Shown: positions 19,517-28,900, numbered from the stretch's first letter. The stretch is DNA of 64,000 bases from Rhodoligotrophos appendicifer (GCF_007474605.1 NZ_VHKL01000001.1:620001-684000), one strand, 5' to 3'. Notes: generated by a model from the sequence alone, not told the origin. Translations and numbers: made by a program.

Positions 19517-20839
19517 TTACGGCACCACTTCGCCGTGGAGGTTCAGGTCGAGACCTTCGACTTCCACTTCGCGGCTGACACGCAAGCCGATCACCAGGTC
19601 GATGACCTTGAGGATCACGAACGTCGCCACGGCGCACCAGATGACGGTGGCGGCAATGCCGTAGAGCTGCGTGCCGATCTGGCCCACATTCCCTTCGAGG
19701 GCACCGGCCGTGCCGCCGATGGCCTCGACGGCGAAGACACCGGTCAGGATTGCGCCGACGATGCCGCCGACACCATGGATGCCGAAAACGTCGAGGGAGT
19801 CGTCATAGCCGAGCATCGGCTTGAGCACCGTGGCGGCCCAGAAGCATGCGGCACCGGCGACCAGGCCGATCACCAGGGCTCCGCCGAAGCCGACAAAGCC
19901 GCAAGCAGGTGTGATGGCCACAAGACCGGCCACCGCGCCCGAGATGATGCCGAGCACGCTCGGACGCTTGTGGAACATCCATTCCGCGAACATCCAGGCC
20001 AGCCCGGCGGCAGCTGCCGCGATCTGGGTGTTGGCCATGGCGATGCCGGCGGTCTCGTTGGCCGCGACGGCCGAGCCCGCATTGAAGCCGAACCAGCCGA
20101 CCCACAGCAAGGAGGCGCCGATGACGCTGAGCACCAGATTATGCGGGATCATCGGCTCGCTGGGATAACCGACGCGCTTGCCGAGGACGAGGCAGGCCAC
20201 CAGGGCTGCAACACCGGAGTTGATGTGGACGACCGTGCCGCCGGCGAAGTCGAGAACGCCGTCACCCATGAGGAAGCCGCCGCCCCAGACCCAATGGCAG
20301 ATCGGCGCATAGACGACGATCAGCCAGATGCCCAGGAACCATAGCAGTGCCGAGAACTTCATGCGGTCGGCGAAGGCGCCGCAGATCAGCGCAGGCGTGA
20401 TGATCGCGAAGGTCATCTGGAAGGTCATGAAGACTGTTTCCGGAATCGTGCCGCTGAGCGAGGCCTTCTCCACGCCCGCCAGGAAGAACTTGCTGAAGCC
20501 GCCGACATAGGCGTTCAGGCTGCCGCCATCGGTGAAGGCGAGGGAATAGCCCACCACCATCCAAAGGATCGAGATAAGACAGGCCGCCGCGAAGCTCTGC
20601 ATGAGCGTCGAGAGGATGTTCTTTTTGCGCACCAGTCCGCCATAGAACAGCGCGAGTCCCGGAATCGTCATCATCAGCACGATGACGGTCGAGACGAGCA
20701 TCCAAGCGGTGTTGCCGGTGTCTATCGTGGGAGGAGGCGTGGCCGTAGTCGCGTCCTGCGCGAAGACCGGGATCACTGCCATCCCGAGGCTGAGTGCGAT
20801 GGTGGCTAGAGCCGCCGTTGTCTTCTTGAATGGTTGCAT
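19517..20839 (-). CDS. amt: Ammonium transporter (Amt/MEP family) with signal peptide
   Basis: A 440-residue inner-membrane ammonium channel. After a cleavable signal peptide (to about PVFAQ) it has 11 predicted helices. GLALFYGGLVRKKN is the Amt signature; the pore histidines lie in GGTVVHINSGVAALV and FGIHGVGGIVGA. Amt proteins conduct NH4+/NH3 under nitrogen limitation and are gated by the PII protein GlnK, usually encoded just upstream. No glnK is present here. A sigma-54-like element about 80 bases upstream of the ATG suggests NtrC control. The ATG at 20839 is preferred over an in-frame start nine codons upstream because it begins the signal peptide. Confidence 0.95.
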   Translation of the reverse strand: MQPFKKTTAALATIALSLGMAVIPVFAQDATTATPPPTIDTGNTAWMLVSTVIVLMMTIPGLALFYGGLVRKKNILSTLMQSFAAACLISILWMVVGYSLAFTDGGSLNAYVGGFSKFFLAGVEKASLSGTIPETVFMTFQMTFAIITPALICGAFADRMKFSALLWFLGIWLIVVYAPICHWVWGGGFLMGDGVLDFAGGTVVHINSGVAALVACLVLGKRVGYPSEPMIPHNLVLSVIGASLLWVGWFGFNAGSAVAANETAGIAMANTQIAAAAAGLAWMFAEWMFHKRPSVLGIISGAVAGLVAITPACGFVGFGGALVIGLVAGAACFWAATVLKPMLGYDDSLDVFGIHGVGGIVGAILTGVFAVEAIGGTAGALEGNVGQIGTQLYGIAATVIWCAVATFVILKVIDLVIGLRVSREVEVEGLDLNLHGEVVP

Positions 20840-21144
20840 GGCTGTTTGAACTTCCCCTTTGCGCACCGTTTCGACGGAACGGATACCCCGATGCGCTTGC
20901 TACGACCGTAGTGAGGGAATCAACCTTCGTGCCACATTGAAGACAAAATCTATAAGCCTGGGGAATCAACCGCTTAACAGATGAGTCGAGCAGCTGGCAT
21001 CCCGACAACCTGCGGGTTCTGCCTAAAAATTGACCAGTACACCTCATGCCTGCGCAAAAAATATACTGCCATCCACGAGATTGATCTCCACCTCGCTCGC
21101 TGCCACTGTCGGCCGGAGATAGATAGTCACGTGAAAGGACCGTC
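20840..21144. other. Divergent control region between amt and the AhpD-like gene
   Basis: About 305 bases without a gene. It holds the sigma-54-like element at 20919-20934 for amt and an AT-rich segment (about 21040-21065) nearer the AhpD-like gene. Nothing else could be supported. Confidence 0.5.
20919..20934 (-). promoter_or_regulatory. Sigma-54-type promoter for amt
   Basis: On the reverse strand TGGCACG-AAGG-TTGAT matches the -24/-12 sigma-54 consensus (TGGCAC, four-base spacer, TTGCA) except GA instead of GC at -12. The expected start lies near 20908, leaving a leader of about 70 bases before amt. Nitrogen-limitation control of amt genes by sigma-54 and NtrC is well established in related bacteria. 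No clear NtrC site was found. Confidence 0.6.
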
Positions 21145-21720
21145 ATGACGGTGAGAGAGACCGGCGCTATGGCGCTCGACATTCCCCGCGAGGAGCCTCT
21201 TGGGGACCGCTTGGAGGCGTATCTCGCCAAATGCGAGGAGAAGCTCGGCTTTGTCCCGAACGTGCTGCGAGCCTATAGCTTCAGCCCCGCGAAGCTCCAG
21301 GCCTTTGCCGATATGTATAACGACCTGATGCTGGGCGCCTCAGGGCTCACGAAGCTCGAGCGGGAAATGATTGCCGTTGTCGTGAGCTCCTCCAATCATT
21401 GCTACTATTGCCTCTCGGCACATGGGGCTGCGGTACGGCAGCTGTCGAACGATCCTGCCCTTGGCGAAATGCTCGTGATGAACTATCGGGCAGCAGATCT
21501 GGACCCGCGGCGCAAGGCCATGCTGGATTTTGCCGTGAAGCTGACGGAACGGCCCGACGAGATCGAGGAAGCGGACCGGCAGGGTCTCAGGGACGGCGGC
21601 TTCAGTGACCGGGATATCTGGGACATCGCGGCCACCGCCAGTTTCTTCAACATGTCGAACCGCATGGCCGCCGCAATCGACATGCGGCCAAACCCGGAAT
21701 ATCGGACCCTGGCGCGATAG
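21145..21720 (+). CDS. Carboxymuconolactone decarboxylase/AhpD-like peroxidase-related protein
   Basis: A 191-residue AhpD-fold protein of the 'peroxidase-related enzyme' group. The active-site motif SSNHCYYCLSAHG gives Cys86 and Cys89 with a following histidine at 93, the proton-relay arrangement of AhpD. RKAMLDFAVKLTERPDEIEE and DIAATASFFNMSNRMAAAID are typical of the C-terminal half. It probably reduces peroxides or acts as a disulfide reductase; its physiological reductant is unknown. The gene stands alone, convergent with corA (6-base gap). The ATG at 21145 has GAAAGGA upstream. Confidence 0.88.
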   Translation: MTVRETGAMALDIPREEPLGDRLEAYLAKCEEKLGFVPNVLRAYSFSPAKLQAFADMYNDLMLGASGLTKLEREMIAVVVSSSNHCYYCLSAHGAAVRQLSNDPALGEMLVMNYRAADLDPRRKAMLDFAVKLTERPDEIEEADRQGLRDGGFSDRDIWDIAATASFFNMSNRMAAAIDMRPNPEYRTLAR

Positions 21721-21726
21721 GGCGCC

Positions 21727-22707
21727 CTACAGCCAGCCTTTATGCTTGAAGTAGAAATACGGCATGATCGCGGTGAGGATCATGAGGCCAATGGCGAAGG
21801 GATAGCCGAACTGCCATTCCAGCTCCGGCATGACGGAGAAATTCATACCGTAGATGGAGGCGATGAGGGTTGGGGGCAGGAAGACGACCGCGGCCACTGA
21901 GAAGATTTTGATGATCCCGGTCTGCTCGATGTTGATCATCCCCAAAGTGGCATCCAGCAGGAAGTTGATGTTGCTGGTGAGAAACAGCGCGTGATCCGAC
22001 AGGGCGAGAACGTCGCGGGCGACGGTCTTGAAGTTGCGCGCGAGGGCCTTGTCGGCCTTCTGTTCGGCCGGCCGGATCAGGAAGGCGCTCAGCCGTGTCA
22101 ACGTCAACAAGCTCTCGCGCACGCGGCTGACCAGCACCTGGCTCGTGCCAACCCGGCGTAAAATGTCCTCGTAATCGATCCCGCGGTGGGTCTTGCCGGC
22201 ATTGCGGGGCGAGAAGATCTCATGGGCGACCTTGTCGAGATTGCGCTGGGTCGCCTCGAGCAGATCCGCCAGCCGGTCAGAGATGGCATCCAGCAATCCC
22301 GCCAGGATGCCTTCGCCGCTGATATTGGAGAAGCCCTGCCGCTGACACATCATCGCGAAATTGCGAAAGGGAAGTGGATCCGAATAGCGGATCGTCACCA
22401 GACGATGACCGACCAGGATGAAGGTCACGGGGTCGAGACCAGGCGTATCGGTATCGGCCTTGGACAGGACCGCAGCCGTCAGGAAATAGGCATTGTCTTC
22501 CTGGTACAGCCGGCTCGACGCCTCGATTTCCGACATCTCCTCATGGGTCGGGAGTTCCACCTTGAGGGCGACCTCGACACAACGCTCCTCCTCGGCCGTC
22601 GGACTGAGGAGATCGACCCAGATCACGGTGTCGGGGAGGGGGTCGCCCGGATTCCAGCTTACTCGCGTCAAAGTGCCCGTGGCCGTGGTCATATAGGCGT
22701 TGATCAT
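21727..22707 (-). CDS. corA: Magnesium/cobalt transporter CorA
   Basis: A 326-residue CorA channel subunit: a large cytoplasmic N-terminal domain with the long stalk helix, then two C-terminal membrane helices. The selectivity motif YGMNF (about residue 286) sits between the helices, followed by the acidic periplasmic loop SVMPELEW and the basic KHKGWL tail. Pentamers import Mg2+ and close when internal Mg2+ is sufficient. The 5' leader contains a terminator-like hairpin (22841-22868), so transcription attenuation is possible. All motifs are intact. Confidence 0.96.
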   Translation of the reverse strand: MINAYMTTATGTLTRVSWNPGDPLPDTVIWVDLLSPTAEEERCVEVALKVELPTHEEMSEIEASSRLYQEDNAYFLTAAVLSKADTDTPGLDPVTFILVGHRLVTIRYSDPLPFRNFAMMCQRQGFSNISGEGILAGLLDAISDRLADLLEATQRNLDKVAHEIFSPRNAGKTHRGIDYEDILRRVGTSQVLVSRVRESLLTLTRLSAFLIRPAEQKADKALARNFKTVARDVLALSDHALFLTSNINFLLDATLGMINIEQTGIIKIFSVAAVVFLPPTLIASIYGMNFSVMPELEWQFGYPFAIGLMILTAIMPYFYFKHKGWL

Positions 22708-22840
22708 GTGCCGGATCCGTAACGCAGGACAGGGAAACGAAGCTTCGGTGGGTCGTCTAGACCAACGTCACCGAAGCGCCAATGTATTTGTCCTCCCGGA
22801 TGAATTTATGACGGGCGCAACGCGAAGGCCACACTTGCGG

Positions 22841-22868
22841 CAAAAAGCAAATCGGCCCACGGGCCGAT
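22841..22868 (-). promoter_or_regulatory. Terminator-like stem-loop in the corA leader (possible attenuator)
   Basis: On the reverse strand ATCGGCC/GGCCGAT (7-bp perfect stem, 4-base loop) is followed by TTTGCTTTTT. It lies about 134 bases upstream of the corA ATG and less than 60 bases from the lemA start on the other strand. No reverse-strand gene ends here, so it may terminate transcription prematurely in the corA leader. Confidence 0.4.
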
Positions 22869-22925
22869 CCTACCTTTAGGTAAACAAATCCTGTACAGCT
22901 CGCGGCGATTTCCGAGGAAACGAGA

Positions 22926-23525
22926 ATGTCGAGGATCGTACAGGGCTTCGGGCTGGCAATGGTCGCAGTGCTCGGCCTTTTGTTGTCCGGCTGCGGCATC
23001 AACACCATCCCCACCTATGAGGAGCAGGCGAAGGCGGCCTGGAGCGAGGTGTTGAACCAATATCAGCGCCGCGCCGACCTCGTGCCCAACCTCGTGGAGA
23101 CGGTGAAGGGTTATGCGGCGCAGGAGAAGGACGTCCTGACCTCCGTCGTCGAGGCCCGCGCCAAGGCGACACAAATCACTCTTCCGCCCGAGGCGCTGAG
23201 CAATCCTGAGCTGATGAAGCAGTTCCAGGACAATCAGGCGGCATTGAGCAGCGCCCTGTCCAGGCTGCTCGCGGTCGTCGAGGCCTATCCCGACCTGAAG
23301 TCGAACCAGAATTTCCTGGCGCTCCAGTCGCAGCTCGAAGGCACGGAGAACCGCATCGCCATCGCCCGCCGCGACTACATCGAAGCGGTGCGGAAATACA
23401 ATACGGAGCTCCGGACCATTCCCGGACGGTGGTGGGCCGCGGTCTTCTACTCCGACGCAAAGCCCATGGCGACGTTCGACATTCCGGCGGAGCAGCAGCA
23501 AGCTCCCAAAGTCCAGTTCAACTGA
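22926..23525 (+). CDS. lemA: LemA family protein (lipoprotein-like N-terminus)
   Basis: A 199-residue LemA protein. The N-terminal hydrophobic helix ends in GLLLSGCGI, a lipobox-like site, so it may be lipidated or anchored. The helical bundle carries the family motifs WSEVLNQYQRRADLVPNLVETVKGYA and NRIAIARRDYIEAVRKYNTE. LemA proteins commonly sit with TPM-domain genes, as here: two follow at 10 bases and with a 1-base overlap. The trio is widespread but its role is poorly defined; envelope maintenance is a common suggestion. The family is certain. Confidence 0.93.
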   Translation: MSRIVQGFGLAMVAVLGLLLSGCGINTIPTYEEQAKAAWSEVLNQYQRRADLVPNLVETVKGYAAQEKDVLTSVVEARAKATQITLPPEALSNPELMKQFQDNQAALSSALSRLLAVVEAYPDLKSNQNFLALQSQLEGTENRIAIARRDYIEAVRKYNTELRTIPGRWWAAVFYSDAKPMATFDIPAEQQQAPKVQFN

Positions 23526-23535
23526 GGTCGCTGTC

Positions 23536-24321
23536 ATGTCCGACATCGGCGAAATCGCCCCTGCCCATCGCCTCCCCTTCTGGCGCTCCTTCGTCTATTT
23601 CGTCATGTCCATCGTGGCCGCGACCTTCTGGTTCGGCCTCTGTTATGCCGCCCCGAGCTTCCCGGCTCTCACCGGTCGGGTGGTCGACCAGACGGCCATG
23701 CTCGATGCCCCGGCAACGGCAGCGGTCACAGCCAAGCTCGCGGCGCTTGAACAGAAGACGGGCGTCCAGCTTGTCGTCGCGATCCTGCGGGATCTCCAGG
23801 GCTACGAAATTCGCGACTACGGCTATCAGCTGGGTCGCTTCTGGCAGCTGGGTCAGAAGGACAAGAACAACGGCATCCTGCTCCTGATCATACCCTCCCA
23901 GAACAATGTCGCCATCGAGGTGGGCTACGGGCTCGAACCCGTGCTGACCGATGCGACGTCTCGCGTGATCATCGAGAATGCGATCATCCCCAACTTCCGA
24001 GCCGGCAATTTCGCGGCCGGGGTCGAGGCCGCCATCGACGACATCACCAAGGTGGTGAGCGGCGAGGCCCTGGAGGTTCGGCCGCAGGCCGTTCAAGACG
24101 ATCGCAGCTTCAGCGAAGAGGACATCCTCCCGCTGATCTTCATCCTGTTCGTGGTCTTCATCATCCTGATGTCGTCGCGCGGTAGGCCGGGAGGCCGTCG
24201 TGGCGCCCGCTGGGGGACCGGCGGCTTCGGGTCGTCCTCCGGTGGCTTCGGCGGCTCCAGCGGCGGCTTTTCGGGTGGTGGCGGAAGTTTCGGCGGCGGC
24301 GGCGCCTCCGGCCGCTGGTAA
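23536..24321 (+). CDS. TPM domain protein (YgcG-like) with Gly/Ser-rich tail
   Basis: A 261-residue envelope protein with an N-terminal membrane/signal segment (about 15-40), a periplasmic TPM domain beginning at FPALTGRVVDQTAMLDAPAT and containing GVQLVVAILRDLQGYEIRDY and NNVAIEVGYGLEPVLTDA, then a membrane helix (ILPLIFILFVVFIILMS) and a tail made almost only of Gly, Ser and Phe. The layout matches YgcG family members paired with LemA. TPM domains in plants have phosphatase activity needed for photosystem II repair; bacterial functions are unclear. Its stop overlaps the next start (TAATG). Confidence 0.9.
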   Translation: MSDIGEIAPAHRLPFWRSFVYFVMSIVAATFWFGLCYAAPSFPALTGRVVDQTAMLDAPATAAVTAKLAALEQKTGVQLVVAILRDLQGYEIRDYGYQLGRFWQLGQKDKNNGILLLIIPSQNNVAIEVGYGLEPVLTDATSRVIIENAIIPNFRAGNFAAGVEAAIDDITKVVSGEALEVRPQAVQDDRSFSEEDILPLIFILFVVFIILMSSRGRPGGRRGARWGTGGFGSSSGGFGGSSGGFSGGGGSFGGGGASGRW

Positions 24322-24929
24322 TGCTCGCCGCAGGTGACATGGCGCGCATCAATGCGGCGATCACCGCGGCCGAAAAGCGCACCAGCGGTGAGATCGTCAT
24401 CGTCCTGGCGCATCAGAGCGACGACTATGTCCATGTGCCGATCCTCTGGGCAAGTCTGATCGCCCTGGTCGCACCCCTGCCTCTGATCTACCTGACCACC
24501 CTCGGCCTGGTCGACATCTACACCCTGCAGCTCGCGACGTTCCTGGTGCTGGCGCTGCTGTTTGAGCTGTCCTTCATCCGACCGCATCTGATCCCGCGGC
24601 GGCTTCAGGCCCTGCGCGCCCATCAGCGTGCCGCGGAGCAGTTTCTGGCCCGCAACCTTCATACGACGAGCGGCCGCACCGGCGTGCTGCTGTTCATCTC
24701 CCTCACCGAGCGCCATGCAGAAGTGCTCGCCGACGAGGGGATCTCTTCCAAGGTGGCGGTGGGGACCTGGCAGGAAATCGTCAGGCGCCTGACGATCCGC
24801 ATCGGCAGCGGCAACCTCGCGGATGCCATAACCGCCGCCATCGACGAATGCGGTACGGTGCTGGCTGCAAGCTTTCCCCCGGAAGCCGGCGATCGCGACG
24901 AACTGCCGAACCACCTCATCGTCTTGTGA
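24321..24929 (+). CDS. Second TPM domain membrane protein
   Basis: A 202-residue protein beginning with a helix, INAAITAAEKRTSGEIVIVL, that matches the cytoplasmic start of short TPM proteins. Two membrane helices follow (about 35-85), inserted in the domain, then TSGRTGVLLFISLTERHAEV and ADEGISSKVAVGTWQEIVRR, which are conserved TPM-domain parts. It is smaller than the preceding paralogue and has no Gly-rich tail. Start and stop codons overlap the upstream gene by one base, so the two proteins are probably made in fixed ratio and may form a complex with LemA. Confidence 0.85.
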   Translation: MLAAGDMARINAAITAAEKRTSGEIVIVLAHQSDDYVHVPILWASLIALVAPLPLIYLTTLGLVDIYTLQLATFLVLALLFELSFIRPHLIPRRLQALRAHQRAAEQFLARNLHTTSGRTGVLLFISLTERHAEVLADEGISSKVAVGTWQEIVRRLTIRIGSGNLADAITAAIDECGTVLAASFPPEAGDRDELPNHLIVL

Positions 24930-24955
24930 CGCTTCTGTAACGGCTGCTTCGGGGC

Positions 24956-25471
24956 TTAACTGCCTTGCGAGAAGAAGGCGCCGAGCCGGATCTGGATGTT
25001 GTCGGCCACCTCGTGCGCCGCCCGCTGCTGCGCATTGCGCAGCGCCTGCAGGTTGGCAAATTCGGATTGAACGCGATCATAGGAGACGCGCGAGAAGGTC
25101 TGTCCCTCGAGGATCTGGGCGCCGGAGCCGAGGTCGATCAGCGCATAGCTTGACTTCAAGGTATAGGCGCGCCGGTTCACATCGGTATTCTTTTCGATCG
25201 AGACGTCGAACTCGTCCTGGGCCACGCTGAAATCGAGGCGATACCGCTCGTTCTGGCCCTGGCCCACCGGAGCGATCTTTTCGAGCAGGGCATTGCGGAC
25301 GAGTTGCCCGACACGGCTCTGCTTCTCCGGAATCCCGATGCCCGCCAATGTCAGCGCCACGGAAGAGCCGTCGGCCTGGGTCGCATACATCGGCTTGAAG
25401 CCGCAGCCGGACACACCGAGTGCGGCTATGCCGACCATCGCCACGAGCCCCGCTCGCCAGCTATTCCCCAA
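24956..25471 (-). CDS. lptE: LPS-assembly lipoprotein LptE
   Basis: A 171-residue outer-membrane lipoprotein that plugs the LptD barrel and helps place lipopolysaccharide in the outer leaflet. The lipobox is LGVSGCGFKPMY, with Cys23 acylated; GCGF(R/K)P(M/L)Y is the LptE hallmark. The domain includes RYRLDFSVAQDEFDVSIEKN and ANLQALRNAQQRAAHEVADN. It follows leuS by 17 bases on the same strand, the usual alphaproteobacterial order. The holA gene that normally comes next is absent; the neighbouring TPM gene converges instead. Confidence 0.92.
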   Translation of the reverse strand: MGNSWRAGLVAMVGIAALGVSGCGFKPMYATQADGSSVALTLAGIGIPEKQSRVGQLVRNALLEKIAPVGQGQNERYRLDFSVAQDEFDVSIEKNTDVNRRAYTLKSSYALIDLGSGAQILEGQTFSRVSYDRVQSEFANLQALRNAQQRAAHEVADNIQIRLGAFFSQGS

Positions 25472-25488
25472 GAGCTATCCCCTTCGTG

Positions 25489-28086
25489 CTAGCCCGCTAC
25501 GACGTTGACGATCCTGTCGGGCACGACAATGACCTTCCGAACCGCCAACTCTCCGATTGCCCGCCGGACATTATCCAGGTTAAGGGCCGCCGCTTCAATC
25601 TGATCCTTCGGAGCCCCCCGTGGAATTGTCAGATCGTCGCGACGCTTCCCATTAACCTGGACTGCAATGGTTACCGTATCGTCGACGATGAGGGACGGCT
25701 CGGGCTTTGTCCATTGCGTCTCGGCAAGCATGGTCTCATGCCCCAGAAGCTGCCAGCACTCCTCCGTGAGATGCGGCATCATCGGATTGGCGATCTGACA
25801 CAGGATGTCTGCCGCCTCCCGCAAGGCCCAGGCCGTGTCGGGGGCGAGCCCCTCCGCGCGCACCATAGGCTGCAGGCTGTTCACCAACTCGTAAATGCGC
25901 GCAATGGCACGATTGAAACGGAGGCCCTCGATATCCTGCGCCACGGCCTGCAGGGCCTTGTGGGCCGCCCGGCGGATGTCGGTGGCCGGCGCCCCGAAGC
26001 TGTCGGGAACGGCTCCTTGAGCGGTGGTTGCCTCGACGATCTCGCTCACCAGACGCCAGAAGCGCTGAACGAAACGGAAGGAGCCCTCGACGCCGGCCTC
26101 CGTCCATTCCATGTCCCGCTCGGGCGGCGTGTCGGAGAGCATGAACCAGCGCGCCGTATCGGCGCCGAACTCCTCGATGATCGATACGGGATCGACCACG
26201 TTGCGCTTCGACTTGGACATGGATTCGATCGAGCCGACGGTGACCGGTTCACCGGTCTTGATATGCACGGCGCCCGTCTCCGATTTCACCACCTCCTCCG
26301 GGAAGAGCCAGCGGCCAGCCTGGTCCTTGTAGGTCTCGTGCGTGACCATGCCCTGGGTGAAGAGGCCGGCAAAGGGCTCCTCGAGATGCATGTGCCCGGT
26401 CTTGGTCATGGCGCGGACATAGAAGCGCGAATAGAGCAGATGCAGGATCGCGTGCTCGACACCGCCGATATACTGATCGACGGGCATCCAGTATTTGGCG
26501 GCCTCCTCCGACACCGGCAGATCGGCATGCGGCGACACGAAACGGGCGAAGTACCAGGAACTGTCGACGAAGGTGTCGAACGTGTCGGTCTCGCGCGTGG
26601 CCTTGCCGCCGCAGGTCGGGCAGCTCACATGCTTCCAGGTCGGGTGATGATCCAGCGGATTGCCCGGCTTGTCGAAACTCACGTCCTCGGGCAGCACGAC
26701 CGGCAGATCCTGCTTGGGCACGGGCACGATGCCGCAGCTTGGACAATGGATGACGGGAACCGGACATCCCCAATAGCGCTGGCGCGATACGCCCCAATCC
26801 CGCAGGCGGAAATTCACCATGCGGCTGCCGATGCCCATCTCCTCCATGCGGCGCGCCACTTCGGCCTTGGCTTCGGCAACGCTCATGCCGTTGAGGAAGT
26901 CGGAATTGATCAGCACGACGGAATCGCCCTCGGTGTCGAGGAAGGCCTCGTCGCCGATGGTGAAGGTTGCGGGATCGACATCGCGCGGCGCCACCACCGG
27001 GATGACGTCCAGGCCATATTTGCGGGCGAAGTCCAGATCGCGCTGATCATGGGCGGGGCAGCCGAAGATGGCGCCCTCGCCATAGCCCATGAGCACGAAA
27101 TTGGCGGCATAGACGGGCAGACGGACGCCCTTCCGGAACGGATGGCGCGCATAGAGCCCCAGGAACACGCCCTTCTTCTCGGCGCGCTCGATGACCTCTT
27201 CGCTGGTGCCGAGCGCCGCGACCTCTGCCCGGAAGGAGGCGATCTCGTTGGAGCCCTGTGAAAGCTTCTTCGTCAGCTCGTGATCGGCCGCCAGCGCACA
27301 GAAGCTGGCCCCGAAGATCGTGTCGTGGCGTGTGGTATAGACGGTCAGCTGCTCGTTGAGCGGTGTCCCGTCCTCGCGCTCCAGGTCGAAGGAGAAGCGC
27401 ATGCCTTCCGAGCGCCCGATCCAGTTGCGCTGCATGAGGCGCACCTTCTCGGGCCACCGCTCCAAGGTGTCGAGGGCGTCCAGGAGCTCCTGGGCATAAT
27501 CGGTGATCTTGAAGAACCACTGCGCCAGTTCGCGCTTTTCGACGGCCGCTCCCGAGCGCCAGCCCTTCCCGTCGATGACCTGCTCATTGGCGAGGACGGT
27601 GTGGTCGACCGGGTCCCAGTTCACCATGGAGACTTTGCGCTCGACGAGTCCCGCTTCCATGAAGTCGATGAACATCGCCTGCTCGTGGCGGTAATATTTC
27701 GGATCGCAGGTTGCGAGCTCCCGCGACCAGTCCAGCGACAGCCCCATCAGCTTCAGCTGCCCGCGCATCGTGTCGATGTTTTCGTAGGTCCATTTTGCCG
27801 GATGGATGCCCCGCTCGATGGCGGCATTCTCGGCCGGCATGCCGAAGGCGTCCCAGCCCATGGGGTGCAGCACATTATAGCCCTGGGCGCGCATGTAGCG
27901 GGCGGTGACGTCGCCCATGGTGTAGTTGCGCACATGCCCCATGTGGATCTTGCCCGAGGGATACGGAAACATCTCGAGCACGTAGTATTTCGGCTTGTCC
28001 GAAATTTCCGCAGCCTCGAAGCTGCGGTGATCGTCCCATTTCTGGCGCCAGCGGGGCTCGCTGTCGCGCGGATTGTAGCGCTCCAT
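25489..28086 (-). CDS. leuS: Leucyl-tRNA synthetase
   Basis: An 865-residue class Ia synthetase charging tRNA-Leu. It starts [19 protein letters not shown], followed by the HIGH-type motif [20 protein letters not shown] and the long CP1 editing insertion with its [11 protein letters not shown] segment. The KMSKS loop reads ESMSKSKRN near residue 622, so the first lysine is replaced by serine while the second is kept. A zinc-ribbon pair CPSCG/CPTCGG is present. The ATG at 28086 is chosen because the start matches the family N-terminus; an upstream in-frame start would add 23 unlike residues. It is followed by lptE. Confidence 0.97.
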   Translation of the reverse strand: MERYNPRDSEPRWRQKWDDHRSFEAAEISDKPKYYVLEMFPYPSGKIHMGHVRNYTMGDVTARYMRAQGYNVLHPMGWDAFGMPAENAAIERGIHPAKWTYENIDTMRGQLKLMGLSLDWSRELATCDPKYYRHEQAMFIDFMEAGLVERKVSMVNWDPVDHTVLANEQVIDGKGWRSGAAVEKRELAQWFFKITDYAQELLDALDTLERWPEKVRLMQRNWIGRSEGMRFSFDLEREDGTPLNEQLTVYTTRHDTIFGASFCALAADHELTKKLSQGSNEIASFRAEVAALGTSEEVIERAEKKGVFLGLYARHPFRKGVRLPVYAANFVLMGYGEGAIFGCPAHDQRDLDFARKYGLDVIPVVAPRDVDPATFTIGDEAFLDTEGDSVVLINSDFLNGMSVAEAKAEVARRMEEMGIGSRMVNFRLRDWGVSRQRYWGCPVPVIHCPSCGIVPVPKQDLPVVLPEDVSFDKPGNPLDHHPTWKHVSCPTCGGKATRETDTFDTFVDSSWYFARFVSPHADLPVSEEAAKYWMPVDQYIGGVEHAILHLLYSRFYVRAMTKTGHMHLEEPFAGLFTQGMVTHETYKDQAGRWLFPEEVVKSETGAVHIKTGEPVTVGSIESMSKSKRNVVDPVSIIEEFGADTARWFMLSDTPPERDMEWTEAGVEGSFRFVQRFWRLVSEIVEATTAQGAVPDSFGAPATDIRRAAHKALQAVAQDIEGLRFNRAIARIYELVNSLQPMVRAEGLAPDTAWALREAADILCQIANPMMPHLTEECWQLLGHETMLAETQWTKPEPSLIVDDTVTIAVQVNGKRRDDLTIPRGAPKDQIEAAALNLDNVRRAIGELAVRKVIVVPDRIVNVVAG

Positions 28087-28210
28087 CGGGGATGCCTTGT
28101 CTCGGGCCGTCCGCCTCAACCGGAAAGGCGGCGTGGGTGCTGGACTTACACGCACTTGATTGGCGTCGCAAGGTCGGCTTTAGCTAGGGCGCCACGCAAG
28201 AAGGACCATC

Positions 28211-28900
28211 ATGACACTGCTTTCCGGCCATATCAGTCACCCCGGCCTCGCCGATGTCCTCACCCGGATCGACACGGCCGCCAGGCAGGCGGGTCGGAGC
28301 CGCGACGAGATCACGCTGATCGCTGTCTCCAAGACCTTCGATGCCCCCGACATTCGACCCGTGCTGGAGGCCGGCCAGAGGGCCTTCGGCGAAAACCGGG
28401 TGCAGGAGGCCAAGGGCAAATGGCCGGCCCTGCACGACGCGTTCCCGGGCGTCGAAGTGCATCTCATCGGTCCCCTGCAGACGAACAAGGTGAAGGAGGC
28501 CGTCGCCCTGTTCGACGCCATCCACACCCTCGACCGCCCGAAGCTGGCGGGGGAGCTGGCCAAGGAGATCGCCAAGCAGGGCCGCGCGCCTAAACTCTTC
28601 ATCGAGGTGAACACGGGCGGCGAGCCGCAGAAAGCCGGTATCCTGCCCGAGGCGACCGATGCCTTCGTGACCCAGTGCCGACAGGAATTCGGGCTGACGA
28701 TCGAGGGCCTCATGTGCATTCCCCCGGTCGACGAGGAGCCGTCGCTCCACTTCGCCCTGCTGGACAAGATCGCCAGACGCAACGGCCTCCCTGGCCTCAG
28801 CATGGGCATGAGCAGTGATTTCGAGGTCGCAGTAGCATTCGGGGCGACCCACGTCAGGGTGGGAAGTGCGATTTTCGGGAGTAGGAGTTACGCTGGGTAG
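28211..28900 (+). CDS. YggS/PLPBP family pyridoxal phosphate homeostasis protein
   Basis: A 229-residue alanine-racemase-N-terminal-like TIM barrel without enzymatic partner domain. PLP binds the lysine in LIAVSKTF (residue 41). ALEAGQRAFGENRVQEAKGKWP-type sequence and VHLIGPLQTNKVKEAV are family hallmarks, as are LSMGMSSDFEVAVAFGATHV and the closing VRVGSAIFGSR. These proteins buffer free PLP and supply it to apoenzymes; loss disturbs amino-acid metabolism. It lies divergent from leuS with 124 bases between. No operon partner is visible. Confidence 0.95.
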   Translation: MTLLSGHISHPGLADVLTRIDTAARQAGRSRDEITLIAVSKTFDAPDIRPVLEAGQRAFGENRVQEAKGKWPALHDAFPGVEVHLIGPLQTNKVKEAVALFDAIHTLDRPKLAGELAKEIAKQGRAPKLFIEVNTGGEPQKAGILPEATDAFVTQCRQEFGLTIEGLMCIPPVDEEPSLHFALLDKIARRNGLPGLSMGMSSDFEVAVAFGATHVRVGSAIFGSRSYAG

